From positions 1-49,257 of the forward strand of contig JAQBUE010000014.1 in assembly GCA_027624045.1 (NCBI GenBank): 49,257 nt of DNA, given 5' to 3'. A model generated the notes under the pieces. It was not told where the DNA came from, made no database searches, and saw only the letters and a list, made by a program, of their open reading frames with translations. Below, in pieces: positions 17,701 to 28,016 of this stretch. Each line of letters begins with the position of its first letter. Position 1 is the stretch's first letter. Position numbers and translations under genes: made by a program. Source of the DNA: Acidobacteriota bacterium (lineage in GTDB: Bacteria > Acidobacteriota > Terriglobia > Bryobacterales > UBA6623).

Positions 17701-18479
17701 CTTACCCGGTTGTCGTGCGCGAGGGTGACACCTTCACGATCATTCGGAACCGGCTTGTCGAAGAGATCAACTCCGGCCAGGGAGATCCCCAGGCAAGCGC
17801 CCGCCGAATCGATGGTTTTGACCCCAATGCGCCCATTCTGCAGGTTGTTGCCCGCTCGCTTGGCGATGACGGCAATGAGATTACGTTCGCCGTAACGGTG
17901 AATGAAGGCGCGCTCATCGTGGCGACAACAAACGCCGAGGATGGTTTCCTGCAAGGCGGGCAGACGCCACCGGTCGTGCTCTTAACAGGCCGCATCCAGG
18001 GGCGTGAGGCCAACGAAATCGAGTTCAGCGCCAGTACCAGCGATGGCGCCATCATGACAGTGTCCACGCGGGCTTCCACCCTATGCTGCGGCAACGATCC
18101 GTTCTCGCTGATCACGCCCGAGAACCCGGCTGTTCCTGGCGAGTCGATTGTTCTTTTCGCCACCGGGCTGGGTCAAACAGCGCCCACTCCACAAAGTCTC
18201 GGTATCAGTTCCGGCGAGCCGATTCCAGCCGGCGAGTTGCTAAACGTGCCTTTCAATGCGCTCGACTTCGTATCGTCGATTGTTGATGGGCGTTCGGCCG
18301 TGATCCAGTTTGTTGGCCTGATGCCGGGCCAAGTCGGTGTCTACCAGATCAATATGCGGATTAACGAAGGTCTGGAAGACAACCCAGCAGCGCCGATCAC
18401 GATTGCTCAGGTGTTCTTTATTAGTAACGTCGTCACGATTCCGGTCAAGAACCTTAGGCCGCGTAACGATGCGTTCTGA
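14727..18479 (+). CDS. Giant secreted NHL-repeat protein with MopE-like motifs and a Solibacter-type C-terminal domain
   Basis: A 1250-residue secreted protein. A signal peptide (start at 14727, or at ATG 14757) ends near GMAQ. About residues 55-560 are NHL-type beta-propeller repeats, recognisable by the recurring NNRVLI/DVVLGQPDF motifs. Inserted at about 369-431 are two cysteine-rich repeats with the pattern C-x-D-x-x-D-N-D-C-D-G, as in the calcium- or copper-binding MopE-type motif. Residues 761-1240 match the Solibacter-type C-terminal domain (VGTIASIFGTGFAD, VYVNGVLAPLYSVTPEQINFQIP and, much later, ESIVLFATGLGQT). Between its two halves lie extra repeats with the pattern GDxVTITINGRxYxVxxxxGDT, which also occur before it. 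Function is probably in surface binding or adhesion (inference). Confidence 0.85.
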   Translation: MKFSLEAASRMKNPQPLLARPIGLQVIVPFLVLILACSTVWAPSGMAQPKFANGQAARLVIGQPSFTRQAPVSSRETIGGAGGLAIVNNRLFIADGNEMGSTPLNNRVLLYNDLSSFIPDPESPLPQPAKGAAPQNFCPVCVGLPDVVLGQPDFDAINPRRADGFQNPVSVASDGTMLAVADADNNRVLIWRSLPTANGTLPDVVVGQSDFNSGFPRTAADGLRGPQGVWIDSNRLFVADTQNGRVLIFDPVPSANGASATIVLGQPDFTTRPEPDLTQSNVEVTTSSMLDPVAVTVSNNRLFVTDLGFNRVLIFLTVPTSNMFPADVVVGQKDFESSLPNDSTVLCEALPPPPESNIDIDTNSPVAGCTVSEQTEISCADNLDNDCDGLVDRADGEDCCVVTQETELSCSDRIDNDCDGKIDFFNDEDCGPAFPATCGSTLSFPRYALSDGEKLFIADGGNDRVLVFNEIPLENGAAADVVLGQPDFQTTEESTGAASLRAPSSLATDGTNLYVADPFTRRVLVFTPAEDQIVQDGLVNGAAFQVPASGFVFLQGDLQADQKTTVVIGPRQYQHSAVEGDDAEDAVAFILNEINADPDAVVTAAPAVSAGEHASGAVTFDGESQAGDRLTLTIGDETYVAEVQADGDPTHIMVDRFMNEIRANPDSAFFALRDFRGDVLNRLRFVFRDVGPQGNGIPYSMTASPGALITFEAEGDVLEGGFQAYGFRVFAKEPGFVGNFIAVRTQTSLAGVTAPSTSGQLLTGGSDARELPVGTIASIFGTGFADQDWGAQSAVPSLPTELGGVQVYVNGVLAPLYSVTPEQINFQIPFETMGTTISVYMRRVHDDGTVTVSVPRASLVARASPGLFAFPGPEPRQAIAVHGTGVAQGTIAVTQVQLSTDTNNDGIPDGVNAGVVLTINIQGRDYAYTTVQGDTPTTVRDQLVAAINAGDGDPDVVASASRESFFSARADVTVSGEIQAGDVVTITINGRAYPVVVREGDTFTIIRNRLVEEINSGQGDPQASARRIDGFDPNAPILQVVARSLGDDGNEITFAVTVNEGALIVATTNAEDGFLQGGQTPPVVLLTGRIQGREANEIEFSASTSDGAIMTVSTRASTLCCGNDPFSLITPENPAVPGESIVLFATGLGQTAPTPQSLGISSGEPIPAGELLNVPFNALDFVSSIVDGRSAVIQFVGLMPGQVGVYQINMRINEGLEDNPAAPITIAQVFFISNVVTIPVKNLRPRNDAF

Positions 18480-18497
18480 TGGGGCGTTCTGATGGGG
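18472..18497 (+). repeat. Perfect 13-base tandem duplication across a stop codon
   Basis: The unit cgttctgatgggg occurs twice back to back (18472-18484 and 18485-18497). The TGA stop of the NHL protein lies in the first copy, so the second copy is non-coding. It looks like a recent slippage duplication. Confidence 0.9.
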
Positions 18498-18550
18498 TGT
18501 CCTGGGTCAACTCAAACCGTCGAGGGCCGCGTCACTTTCCGCAACACCAG

Positions 18551-19204
18551 CTAACCCGCCAGCATATCGTGCAGCGTCTGGCGGCGGTCGGTAAACGGCT
18601 GCATCAGGTAGCCGATAAACAGTGTGGCCGCCGACAGAAGTTTCCCGAAATATCGGCCGGTCGCGCGCCCAAAAGAAATTCGCCCGCCGTTCATGTCGGT
18701 AACAACGATGCCGACCGCCATCTTCCCGAGCGTGGCTTGATAGCGGGAGCTGACCATACCCGCCTCGTACAGCCAGCTAATAAGAACGGTGAGCAGCGCG
18801 CCCAATAGGCCGAAAATCCCTCCGACGACCGCCGCGACATCTTCGTTTTGGCCGGAGCCCAGCACGGCGAAAACGCCTACCATCTGGGCGGCGAAGCTGA
18901 TAAAGAAATTCGGAACTGCTGTGACGAATCCATCGATAAACATCGCCAGGAATCGCCACCAAAAGCCGGCATATTCCGTGGCTTGCCCCGCCGGAGCGGA
19001 AGCAGTAGGCGTCATAGCCGCGGTCGACGCGTAGGGTCCGGCGGGCGTCGCGGCCGATACCTCCGCGTGCGGCGAAGGTGATTCGATCACAGGCGGGCGA
19101 GTGGCGGGAGCGGACTCGGCGTCATCCCGTCCAAGAGAAGCGCCGCACTTCTTACAGAATGCATACTCGTCGTCATTCGAATGGCCGCATTGCGGACAGT
19201 GCAT
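18551..19204 (-). CDS. RDD family membrane protein with N-terminal zinc ribbon
   Basis: A 217-residue protein. A zinc ribbon at the N-terminus has cysteines C3, C6, C17 and C20 (CPQC and CKKC). A Pro/Ala/Ser/Thr-rich linker follows to about residue 75, then an RDD domain (about 78-215) with R84 and D91 in the first helix region and three to four membrane helices. RDD proteins are small membrane proteins of uncertain role, and some have been linked to ion transport. The start is well supported by GAGGAG six bases upstream. It converges on the NHL gene and diverges from the sulfatase. Confidence 0.85.
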   Translation of the reverse strand: MHCPQCGHSNDDEYAFCKKCGASLGRDDAESAPATRPPVIESPSPHAEVSAATPAGPYASTAAMTPTASAPAGQATEYAGFWWRFLAMFIDGFVTAVPNFFISFAAQMVGVFAVLGSGQNEDVAAVVGGIFGLLGALLTVLISWLYEAGMVSSRYQATLGKMAVGIVVTDMNGGRISFGRATGRYFGKLLSAATLFIGYLMQPFTDRRQTLHDMLAG

Positions 19205-19244
19205 AGTCGCTCCTCAAACAAGCTCGTTTCGGGCTTGCCGCCCT

Positions 19245-19250
19245 ATTATA
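19245..19250 (-). promoter_or_regulatory. Candidate -10 element for the RDD gene
   Basis: The minus strand reads TATAAT about 40 bases upstream of the RDD start. No clear -35 is present. Confidence 0.45.
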
Positions 19251-19371
19251 GAGAACCACCGTCGCCTTGAGAGATGCCGGCCCCAGGAAGCCGTCTTCAG
19301 CAAGCCCAGGCTCGCGAATCCTGTGGTAGAGTGCCAAGCACCTTGCTGTTCGGCCGAGCAGAGAGTCACCT

Positions 19372-20736
19372 ATGAGAATCCTGATCGCAATCTTGGCATT
19401 GCTGGCATCGGCTTTTGCCTTGCCGGCCCAGAATGCCAAACCCAATATCGTCCTGATCGTTTCCGACGACCAGGGTTACGCTGACCTCGGCTGTTGCGGG
19501 CGTCCTGAATTAAGAACGCCGAATCTTGACCGGCTTGCCACGCAGGGCGTGCGCTTGACGAACTACTACGTCACTTGGCCGGCCTGCACTCCTTCGCGTG
19601 CCAGCCTGCTTACCGGGCGCTATCCGCAACGAAACGGCCTGTACGACATGATCCGCAACAACGAGGTCAACTACGGCCATCGTTTTACGGAAGAGGAGTA
19701 CGCTGTTTCGCCCGAGATGACGCTCGGGCTCGACTTGCGCGAGATTACGATCGCGCAGGTGCTGCGGGAAGCTGGTTATGCGACAGGTGTGTTCGGCAAA
19801 TGGGACAGCGGGCGGGCGAAGCGGTTCCTGCCGCGGCAACGCGGGTTCGATACCTTTTTCGGATTCGCGAACACGGGCATCGACTATTTCACACACGAGA
19901 GATACGGTGTTCCGTCGATGTTCCGGGGCAATGAGCGGGTCAAGGTGGAAGGCTATGCAACGGACTTGTTTCGGCGCGAGGCGATCGAGTTCTTGAACAA
20001 GAACGGCCACCGGCCTTTCTTCCTCTATGTCCCGTTTAACGCGCCGCACGGGGCTTCGAACCTGGAGCGCGTCGGCGTGCAAGCGCCGGATGAATACTAC
20101 CGCATGTACGGCGACCTTCCACCAAACAACACACAGAAGTACATGGCAGCCACGACGGCGATGGATGACGCGATTGGCAAGATTCTCGATGAACTTGACC
20201 GTCTCGGCGTCGCCGACAATACTCTCGTCGTTTTCTTTAGTGACAACGGGGGGTCCGGGGGCGTCGCCCGCAATACGCCGTTGCGGGGCCACAAGGCTCA
20301 AATGTGGGAAGGAGGCCTGCGCGTCCCATTCCTGGCGCGTTGGCCAGGGCATCTGCCAGCCGGAAGCGTGAGCGACGAGTTTCTCAGTTCGCTCGAAGTG
20401 TTTCCTACTCTCACCGCTGTCGCCGCCGGCCGCGTCCCCGAAAACGTCACCTACGACGGCTTCAACATGCTCCCGGTGCTGCAGGGTAGGGCCGCATCAC
20501 AGCGTGTTGAGATGTACTGGCAGCGCCGTCGCGACAAGGCGGCGCGTTACAAGAACTGGAAATGGGCTGAAGCCGAGGACGGGGGCGGTCTGTTCGACCT
20601 TGCAAGCGACATCGGCGAACAGAAAGACTTATCTGCCGCCCACCCCGACGTGTTGAAGGATATGAAGACCCGCTGGGCTGGCTGGCGCAAGCAAATGGAC
20701 GACGCTGAGCCGCGCGGGCCCTTCCGCGATTACTAG
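19372..20736 (+). CDS. Secreted sulfatase (formylglycine type)
   Basis: A 454-residue arylsulfatase-family protein that hydrolyses sulfate esters, most likely of polysaccharides. A signal peptide (residues 1-20, ending LPAQ) indicates export. SDDQGYAD at 31-38 supplies calcium-binding aspartates. C72 in CTPSRASLLTGR is the cysteine-type sulfatase signature (C-x-P-x-R), which is converted to formylglycine. SDNGG near residue 290 supplies further metal ligands. Length is normal. The maturation enzyme is not in the window. It stands alone, divergent from the RDD gene, and the sdh operon follows. Confidence 0.93.
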   Translation: MRILIAILALLASAFALPAQNAKPNIVLIVSDDQGYADLGCCGRPELRTPNLDRLATQGVRLTNYYVTWPACTPSRASLLTGRYPQRNGLYDMIRNNEVNYGHRFTEEEYAVSPEMTLGLDLREITIAQVLREAGYATGVFGKWDSGRAKRFLPRQRGFDTFFGFANTGIDYFTHERYGVPSMFRGNERVKVEGYATDLFRREAIEFLNKNGHRPFFLYVPFNAPHGASNLERVGVQAPDEYYRMYGDLPPNNTQKYMAATTAMDDAIGKILDELDRLGVADNTLVVFFSDNGGSGGVARNTPLRGHKAQMWEGGLRVPFLARWPGHLPAGSVSDEFLSSLEVFPTLTAVAAGRVPENVTYDGFNMLPVLQGRAASQRVEMYWQRRRDKAARYKNWKWAEAEDGGGLFDLASDIGEQKDLSAAHPDVLKDMKTRWAGWRKQMDDAEPRGPFRDY

Positions 20737-20838
20737 GCCGCATAGCTCCCCCTGTCGTGATCGTTTGCCCATGGCGCACGCCCGTTGAGCCAAACAACCA
20801 CTCAGGTTCGCCTACACCACGGCCATCAGAATGCCGAA

Positions 20839-20847
20839 TGCTAAGAT
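20839..20847 (+). promoter_or_regulatory. Candidate extended -10 promoter of sdhCAB
   Basis: TGCTAAGAT fits an extended -10 (TGn plus a five-of-six match to TATAAT), about 50 bases upstream of the sdhC ATG. No clear -35 is seen. Confidence 0.4.
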
Positions 20848-20897
20848 GAGGCTTCAGCGGCTGAACACGCTCGCTGCTTCCCCTTTAGACGAACGAA

Positions 20898-21572
20898 ATG
20901 TTTTCCACGATCGGCACCAAACTGGTCGTCGCCGTGACGGGCGTCGTACTGGTTCTTTTCGTCATCGGCCACATGCTGGGCAACCTTCAGATCTACCTGG
21001 GTCCGGAAGCGATTAATAGCTATGCGGCGTTCTTGCAAGCAAAGCCGGGTCCTCTTTGGGCGATTCGGCTGGGTTTGCTGGCCACTGTCTTGCTCCACAT
21101 CGGCGGAATTATCCGGCTGACCCTGGCAAACAGACGCGCTCGAACGACAGCTTACGCCATCAAGAAGCCCGTGCAGTCGACCTTCGCATCGCGCACCATG
21201 GTCTACAGCGGCTCGGTTCTGCTCGCCTTCGTCGTTTTCCATCTACTGCATTTGACGATCGGGGCGATCGATCCGGAAAACTTCCATCTCACCGATGCAG
21301 CCGGCCGGCATGACGTCTACTCGATGACGATCCTCGGTTTTCAGCAGCCGCTCATTTCGATCTCTTACATCATTGCGATGGGGTTGCTGGGGCTGCACTT
21401 GGGCCATGGTGTGGCGAGCATCTTTCAGAGCAGCGGTTTGCGGCGGCCGCAGCTCGTTCCGATGATCGAAGTGATCGGCCGCATCGTCGCCGTGGTGGTC
21501 GTGCTCGGGAATATCTCGATTCCTGTGGCGGCGCTGCTGGGGTGGATCTCACCGACGCAGGGCAGGTTCTAG
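20898..21572 (+). CDS. sdhC: Succinate dehydrogenase cytochrome b558 subunit
   Basis: A 224-residue integral membrane subunit of the b558 type (the Bacillus/Wolinella/Bacteroidetes form), with five hydrophobic helices and no separate SdhD. It anchors SdhAB and passes electrons to quinone. Histidines inside helices that could ligate two hemes are H25, H67, H115, H118, H167 and H170. First gene of sdhCAB, and its TAG is two bases before the sdhA start. Confidence 0.93.
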   Translation: MFSTIGTKLVVAVTGVVLVLFVIGHMLGNLQIYLGPEAINSYAAFLQAKPGPLWAIRLGLLATVLLHIGGIIRLTLANRRARTTAYAIKKPVQSTFASRTMVYSGSVLLAFVVFHLLHLTIGAIDPENFHLTDAAGRHDVYSMTILGFQQPLISISYIIAMGLLGLHLGHGVASIFQSSGLRRPQLVPMIEVIGRIVAVVVVLGNISIPVAALLGWISPTQGRF

Positions 21573-21574
21573 GC

Positions 21575-23488
<1,914 letters not shown>

Positions 23489-23501
23489 CGGCGAGCCCAA
23501 T

Positions 23502-24248
23502 ATGAATCTCAAGCTCAAGATCTGGCGCCAAAAGGACGCGAAGTCTCCCGGCGGTTTCGTCGACTATCAGTTGGACGACGTGCAGCCCGAGATGTCGTTC
23601 CTCGAGATGCTCGATATCCTCAACCAGAAGCTGATTTTGAAAGATGAGGATCCCGTCGCGTTCGATCACGATTGCCGGGAGGGCATCTGCGGTATGTGTT
23701 CGCTGGTGATCAACGGCATACCCCACGGGCCCGACCGCGCCACCACCACTTGTCAGCTCTACATGCGCCGATTTGAGGATGGCGCTAGCATCACGATCGA
23801 GCCGTTTCGTGCAAGCGCACTGCCTCTGGTGCGCGACCTTGTCGTGGACCGCGGCGCTCTCGATCGGATTCAGCAAGCCGGCGGCTTCGTCTCTGTAAAC
23901 ACCGGCGGCACTCCAGACGGCAACCTGATTCCGATTCCAAAGCCGGCCGCCGATCACGCCATGGACGCAGCTGCCTGCATCGGTTGCGCGGCCTGTATCG
24001 CGGTCTGCAAGAACGCTTCCGCCTCGCTTTTCACCGCGGCGAAAATTTCGCATTTGGCGAGCCTTCCTCAAGGCCAGCCCGAGCGCTATCAGCGCGCCAA
24101 GGCCATGGTGATCCAGATGGACAAGGAAGGCTTCGGAAGCTGCACCAACACCTACGACTGCGAAGCCGTCTGTCCTGAGCAGATCAGCGTCAACCACATC
24201 ACGCTGATGAACCGGGACTACGTTAAGGCTCTGCTGAGCGGCGAGTAG
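23502..24248 (+). CDS. sdhB: Succinate dehydrogenase iron-sulfur subunit
   Basis: A 248-residue electron-transfer subunit. All three cluster motifs are intact: the [2Fe-2S] cysteines C58, C63, C66 and C84; the first ferredoxin motif C159-x2-C162-x2-C165-x3-C169; and the second set C214, C220, C224. Clusters would be supplied by the SUF system encoded further along. The last 26 bases overlap the 3' end of cdd on the opposite strand. Confidence 0.96.
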   Translation: MNLKLKIWRQKDAKSPGGFVDYQLDDVQPEMSFLEMLDILNQKLILKDEDPVAFDHDCREGICGMCSLVINGIPHGPDRATTTCQLYMRRFEDGASITIEPFRASALPLVRDLVVDRGALDRIQQAGGFVSVNTGGTPDGNLIPIPKPAADHAMDAAACIGCAACIAVCKNASASLFTAAKISHLASLPQGQPERYQRAKAMVIQMDKEGFGSCTNTYDCEAVCPEQISVNHITLMNRDYVKALLSGE

Positions 24249-25110
24249 ATATCGGCGCCTCGGCCGGCAAGGTCGTCACTTTCAGTTGCGCCCTTGGGGC
24301 AACAGCGGCCAGTAGCTCGCGAGTGCTTGCCTCATGGTCGACGAGCCCGTTCGCCGCCTGAACCAGTGCCGCTGTCGCGATTTCGGCGGCTTGCAGGCCG
24401 CGTAGCGCCACGTCTACTAAGGCCGACTGCAAAGGCAGGAGTGACGGATTGAACGCGGCGTTCTCGATGGATTGCCCCGTAATGATCAATCCGTCGCGGA
24501 ACAGCAAAGCAATAGCCGCGTAGACTTCGGTGTAGGGGGCGTAGCAATGCCGCGCGGCTTCCCAAGCCCGTTGGACGAGATCATCGAGAGGCCCGGCGGG
24601 GGCGGCGATGGGATTCTCCCGCGGAGTGAGCATGCCGCTCGTGACCGCGAGATTGGTGGGGCCGAAAGAGTGGGGAAGCCATTCGGCGAGGCGCGCGGGT
24701 TTGACAGTTTCCGTGAGGATCTCGACGTCCTCGGCCCCTTGGATCTCATTCAGAAACTGGCGGCACCGGCCGCAGGGCGGCGCGCTGACTGCGATCCGCC
24801 TGATCCAAATCTCCCCATGGATGCGGGCATTGAGCACGGCGGCTTGTTCGGCGTGAACGGTATAGAGCAAGTTGGATCCGGGAAACTCGAGGTTGGCTCC
24901 GAAGTAGATTGCACCGCTTGCGCCGACGGCGATGGCTCCGACAAGGAAGCCGGAGATGCCGGGCTGGGCGATCTGTTCGGCGACCGGCAGTAGCTCTAAG
25001 AGTCGATTTCCGGCATCCAAAGCTCGGCTCTCTTGCGCCGTCAAGTACCGCCCGTCCGCCTTTCGGCTCAGGCTTGTGGCTTGATTGATCCATTCCTCCG
25101 TCACGATCAC
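24223..25110 (-). CDS. cdd: Cytidine deaminase, two-domain (E. coli type)
   Basis: A 295-residue protein, the length of the dimeric two-domain cytidine deaminases and not of the short tetrameric ones. It converts cytidine and deoxycytidine to uridine forms in pyrimidine salvage. The N-terminal catalytic domain has HAE (H86, E88) and PCGRC (C113, C116) for zinc, and the C-terminal domain is a degenerate copy without them. The frame opens with GTG at 25110, but a GGCGGAG ribosome site is better spaced from the GTG six bases later (25104). The 3' end overlaps sdhB by 26 bases in convergent orientation. Confidence 0.9.
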   Translation of the reverse strand: MIVTEEWINQATSLSRKADGRYLTAQESRALDAGNRLLELLPVAEQIAQPGISGFLVGAIAVGASGAIYFGANLEFPGSNLLYTVHAEQAAVLNARIHGEIWIRRIAVSAPPCGRCRQFLNEIQGAEDVEILTETVKPARLAEWLPHSFGPTNLAVTSGMLTPRENPIAAPAGPLDDLVQRAWEAARHCYAPYTEVYAAIALLFRDGLIITGQSIENAAFNPSLLPLQSALVDVALRGLQAAEIATAALVQAANGLVDHEASTRELLAAVAPRAQLKVTTLPAEAPISTRRSAEP

Positions 25111-25171
25111 TCCGCCGTATCGATGCTACAACGACTCGGCCAACTTCGAGCGAGAAGGTCGATTGGGCGCG

Positions 25172-26833
25172 TCAGCGGCGTCCGACGACGCGCCCCGGGC
25201 GGGACTGGGTGGGAGCATTGTCGTCGATGACAAGTTGCCCGTTCACGATGACGTAGTCGAACCCGCTGGCGTAGGCCACCGGCTTTTCGAACGTGGCGTT
25301 GTCCTGGACTTTCTCGGGATCGAAGATGAGCAAGTCGGCCTTCATGCCGGGCGTGATGCGGCCCCGATCGCGGAGCCCAAGACGGTTCGCGGGTAGAGAG
25401 GTCATCTTGCGAACAGCCTTTTCAAGGCTGATGACTTTTTCGTCGCGAACGTACTTGGCCAGGATGCGGGGGAAGGCGCCGAAGGCTCGCGGGTGGGCGC
25501 TTGAAACGTTGCCGGCGTTCATGGGCGAGGCGTCGGTGTCAACGCTGACAAACTCGGCCCGCAGCGCCAGGTGTTTCTGTTCTTCGTTCATGCTCTTCGG
25601 ATTGACGCTGACGCCGCCGGCCGCGACGAGATCGAAGAAGGCCGTCCACTCATCACTGTTTCGTATCGCGGCGATCTGCGCGACGGACTTGCCCTCGTAA
25701 CCCTTGTCGAGTGAGCCAGAGACCTGCGCGACCAGAACATTGTCCCAATTCATGCCGACGTGGCGGTACCAGTTTTCCCAGTCCGAGGTCGTCTCGGCCT
25801 CCCGCCTGACAGCGCGGCGAACTTCAGGATCGGATAGCGTGGCGATGAACTTGTCGCTGCCCTCGGCGTAGTGGCGCGGGTGAAGAAACGAGCCGAGTCC
25901 GATGCCGTTGCGGATGTAAGGGTAAACGTCGGCGGTGACGTCAAAGCCCTGCGCGCGCGTTGTCTCGATGAGGTTGATCGACTGCGCCATGAGGGGCCAG
26001 TTTTCCTGGCCGGCGGCCTTGAGGTGGAAGATGTGGACGGGAACGCCGGCTTGCTTGCCGATGTCGATGGCTTCCTGAATCGCTTCGAGAACCTTGCCGC
26101 TCTCGTTGCGCATGTGCGTGAAGTAGACCCCGCCATAGGGGGCGGTTTCCTTGGCCAGCTCGGCGATCTCGCTCGTCGTTGCGTACGTGCCGGGCGGGTA
26201 GATGAGGGCGGTCGAGAGTCCGGCAGCACCGTCTTCCATGGCCTTGCGGACAAGCGACTTCATCTCGATCATCTGCTCTGGTGTGGGACGGCCGTCCTGC
26301 TCACCCATCACGATTTGGCGGACCTGGCCCGCTCCGACCGTGTGAATGACGTTGAGGCGCAAACCCATTTTTTCAAGGAGCTGGTCGTACTCGGCGTAAG
26401 TGCTCCATGAGATTCCCAGACGGGCGGCGAGCGGCATATCGGCGATGGTTTTTTCGGTTTGGGGCGCCTCGGACGTGCCTTCGCCGGCGAGCATGGTGGT
26501 GATTCCTTGACGAAGTTTGCTTTCAGCGGCGTCGGGATCTTCCAGCAACGGGTAGGTGCGTCCGCCCATCATATCGATGAAGCCGGGCGACAGAACACGG
26601 CCGGCGGCGTCGATGGTGCGTGCGGCTGCGCGGCCTTCGAGGCGGCCGATCTCGACGATGGCGCCATCCCGCACAGCCACGTCGGCCCGGTACCACGGAT
26701 TGCCCATGCCGTCGACGACGCGGGCGTTAGTGATGAGCAGGTCGAAGGGCCGGTCGCCGTCGGCGGAAGGTTTCGCGCCGCAGGAAGCAAGAAGAAGAGT
26801 CAGCGAGAGTAGGGCTATTACTTGATTACACAT
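25172..26833 (-). CDS. Lipoprotein amidohydrolase, D-aminoacylase-like
   Basis: A 553-residue protein with a lipoprotein signal (LLLASC, C18), so it is probably anchored in the cell envelope. The rest matches the N-acyl-D-amino-acid deacylase group of amidohydrolases. The usual metal motif PGFIDxHxH is replaced by PGFIDMMGGR (residues 83-92), so the two first-strand histidines are missing. Later elements remain: YFTHMRNE, HIFHLKAAG and a late VSVDTDASP aspartate. This subtype, often written GFIDMLG, is known to me from Acidobacteria and Bacteroidetes. A mononuclear metal site or a changed reaction is possible. It follows a BNR-repeat gene after 16 bases and is probably cotranscribed with it. 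Confidence 0.85.
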   Translation of the reverse strand: MCNQVIALLSLTLLLASCGAKPSADGDRPFDLLITNARVVDGMGNPWYRADVAVRDGAIVEIGRLEGRAAARTIDAAGRVLSPGFIDMMGGRTYPLLEDPDAAESKLRQGITTMLAGEGTSEAPQTEKTIADMPLAARLGISWSTYAEYDQLLEKMGLRLNVIHTVGAGQVRQIVMGEQDGRPTPEQMIEMKSLVRKAMEDGAAGLSTALIYPPGTYATTSEIAELAKETAPYGGVYFTHMRNESGKVLEAIQEAIDIGKQAGVPVHIFHLKAAGQENWPLMAQSINLIETTRAQGFDVTADVYPYIRNGIGLGSFLHPRHYAEGSDKFIATLSDPEVRRAVRREAETTSDWENWYRHVGMNWDNVLVAQVSGSLDKGYEGKSVAQIAAIRNSDEWTAFFDLVAAGGVSVNPKSMNEEQKHLALRAEFVSVDTDASPMNAGNVSSAHPRAFGAFPRILAKYVRDEKVISLEKAVRKMTSLPANRLGLRDRGRITPGMKADLLIFDPEKVQDNATFEKPVAYASGFDYVIVNGQLVIDDNAPTQSRPGRVVGRR

Positions 26834-26849
26834 CTTGAATTTCAGAGCC

Positions 26850-27950
26850 TTAAGGGGCCAGGCGGACCCATCTTGTATGGGAGACGCCGTCAGTGGTGCA
26901 CCAGAAGTAGGTTAACAAGGTGCCATCGTCGAGGAGCCGGCCCGCTGGTTTGCCGAAACCGATCAGCATGTGCTCGGCGAGGAAGTTCTCATGGTCGGGC
27001 GTCCCGAGGGTAGCTTCTACACCGGCCTCGAAGAGGGTAAGCTCTTCGTCGAGGTCGAATGTGGAAAGGTCTTCGGTGACGGCGATGCGGATGCCGTGCG
27101 GCGGGTGGCGATAGTTGTAGATGGCGGCGACACGTCCATCAGGCAGGGGGATGGGCGAGCAGACCTGTCCCCGCAGATTTGTGGGTTTCGGCTCGGACCA
27201 GGTGCGGCCCTCGTCGCTGGAGACGACCCAGTGGTTCACGAGGTCTTCGGAGGTTCCGTAGGAGTGGGACCAGAACATGGTGTAGATGCGGCCATCTGGA
27301 AGACGGCAATTCATCTGATCCCACCAAAGGATGCGGCCCGTTGGGTCGTCGGCCACGACGGTGAAGTCGCCCCAAGTCTCGCCCTGGTCGGACGAGAAGA
27401 CGGCGGCGGACTTCTGGTCGGGGGGGCCGGAAAAGCTCCTGGGCTTCCAAGTTTCAAGAGGATACATCCAGCGGTCGAAGGAGAGCTGCATCAAGTTGCC
27501 GGCTTTGTTCCAGGTGTATTTCTCCCGCGGCAGATCGACGGGAACGACCAGCGGGACGGACCAGTTGCGGCCTCCGTCATAGGACCACAACAGGATCGTT
27601 TCGGGGCGCTGCAGACCTTCGGAATCGGGGTCGAACAAAGATCCTTCCCCAATCTCGAATCGAGTCGCGGTGATGATGAGACGGCCGTCGCTGGTTTCCT
27701 GGATCTCGGGACCTCGATAGGCCCAGCCGTCGTTGGGCGGCGCCCCATCGTGAATCGTGCCTTCGTTCCGCCATGTCACACCGCCGTCGGAACTGCGCAA
27801 GACCTCAATGTGGTTGTCGGGTGAGCCGAGCCCCTGCCCGACGTGCTGGCAAGCAATCAAGGTACCGTCGCCCAGGGGCGTAATCGACGGCATGTATGCG
27901 CCGCGACCTTCGACCCGGGACAGGTTGCCTTCGGCGATGATCTCAAGCAT
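26850..27950 (-). CDS. BNR/Asp-box repeat protein, sialidase-like beta-propeller
   Basis: A 366-residue protein with four clear Asp-boxes: SSDGGVTW (53-60), SYDGGRNW (123-130), SSDQGETW (186-193) and SSDEGRTW (244-251). This points to a six-bladed sialidase-type propeller. Members include exo-sialidases and other glycoside hydrolases, and I could not confirm the sialidase arginine triad by eye. No signal peptide is seen from the chosen ATG, which is unusual for the family. The start has AGGA nine bases upstream. It is the first gene of a probable two-gene unit with the amidohydrolase and is divergent from the DUF3500 gene. Confidence 0.82.
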   Translation of the reverse strand: MLEIIAEGNLSRVEGRGAYMPSITPLGDGTLIACQHVGQGLGSPDNHIEVLRSSDGGVTWRNEGTIHDGAPPNDGWAYRGPEIQETSDGRLIITATRFEIGEGSLFDPDSEGLQRPETILLWSYDGGRNWSVPLVVPVDLPREKYTWNKAGNLMQLSFDRWMYPLETWKPRSFSGPPDQKSAAVFSSDQGETWGDFTVVADDPTGRILWWDQMNCRLPDGRIYTMFWSHSYGTSEDLVNHWVVSSDEGRTWSEPKPTNLRGQVCSPIPLPDGRVAAIYNYRHPPHGIRIAVTEDLSTFDLDEELTLFEAGVEATLGTPDHENFLAEHMLIGFGKPAGRLLDDGTLLTYFWCTTDGVSHTRWVRLAP

Positions 27951-28004
27951 GGGCGATGGTCCTATGGTACCGCGCTCACCGCGGCGACCGCTGAGTGACG
28001 CGCT

Positions 28005-28010
28005 ATAATT
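28005..28010 (+). promoter_or_regulatory. Candidate -10 element of the DUF3500 gene
   Basis: A perfect TATAAT, which would start transcription near 28017 and leave a leader of about 135 bases before the ATG at 28153. No good -35 is visible. Confidence 0.45.
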
Positions 28011-28016
28011 GGCATG

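Noticed and set aside
21542..21574. sdhA start at 21542 within sdhC
   Set aside because: The ATG at 21575 directly after the sdhC stop gives the family N-terminus; the extra residues look like out-of-frame sdhC.
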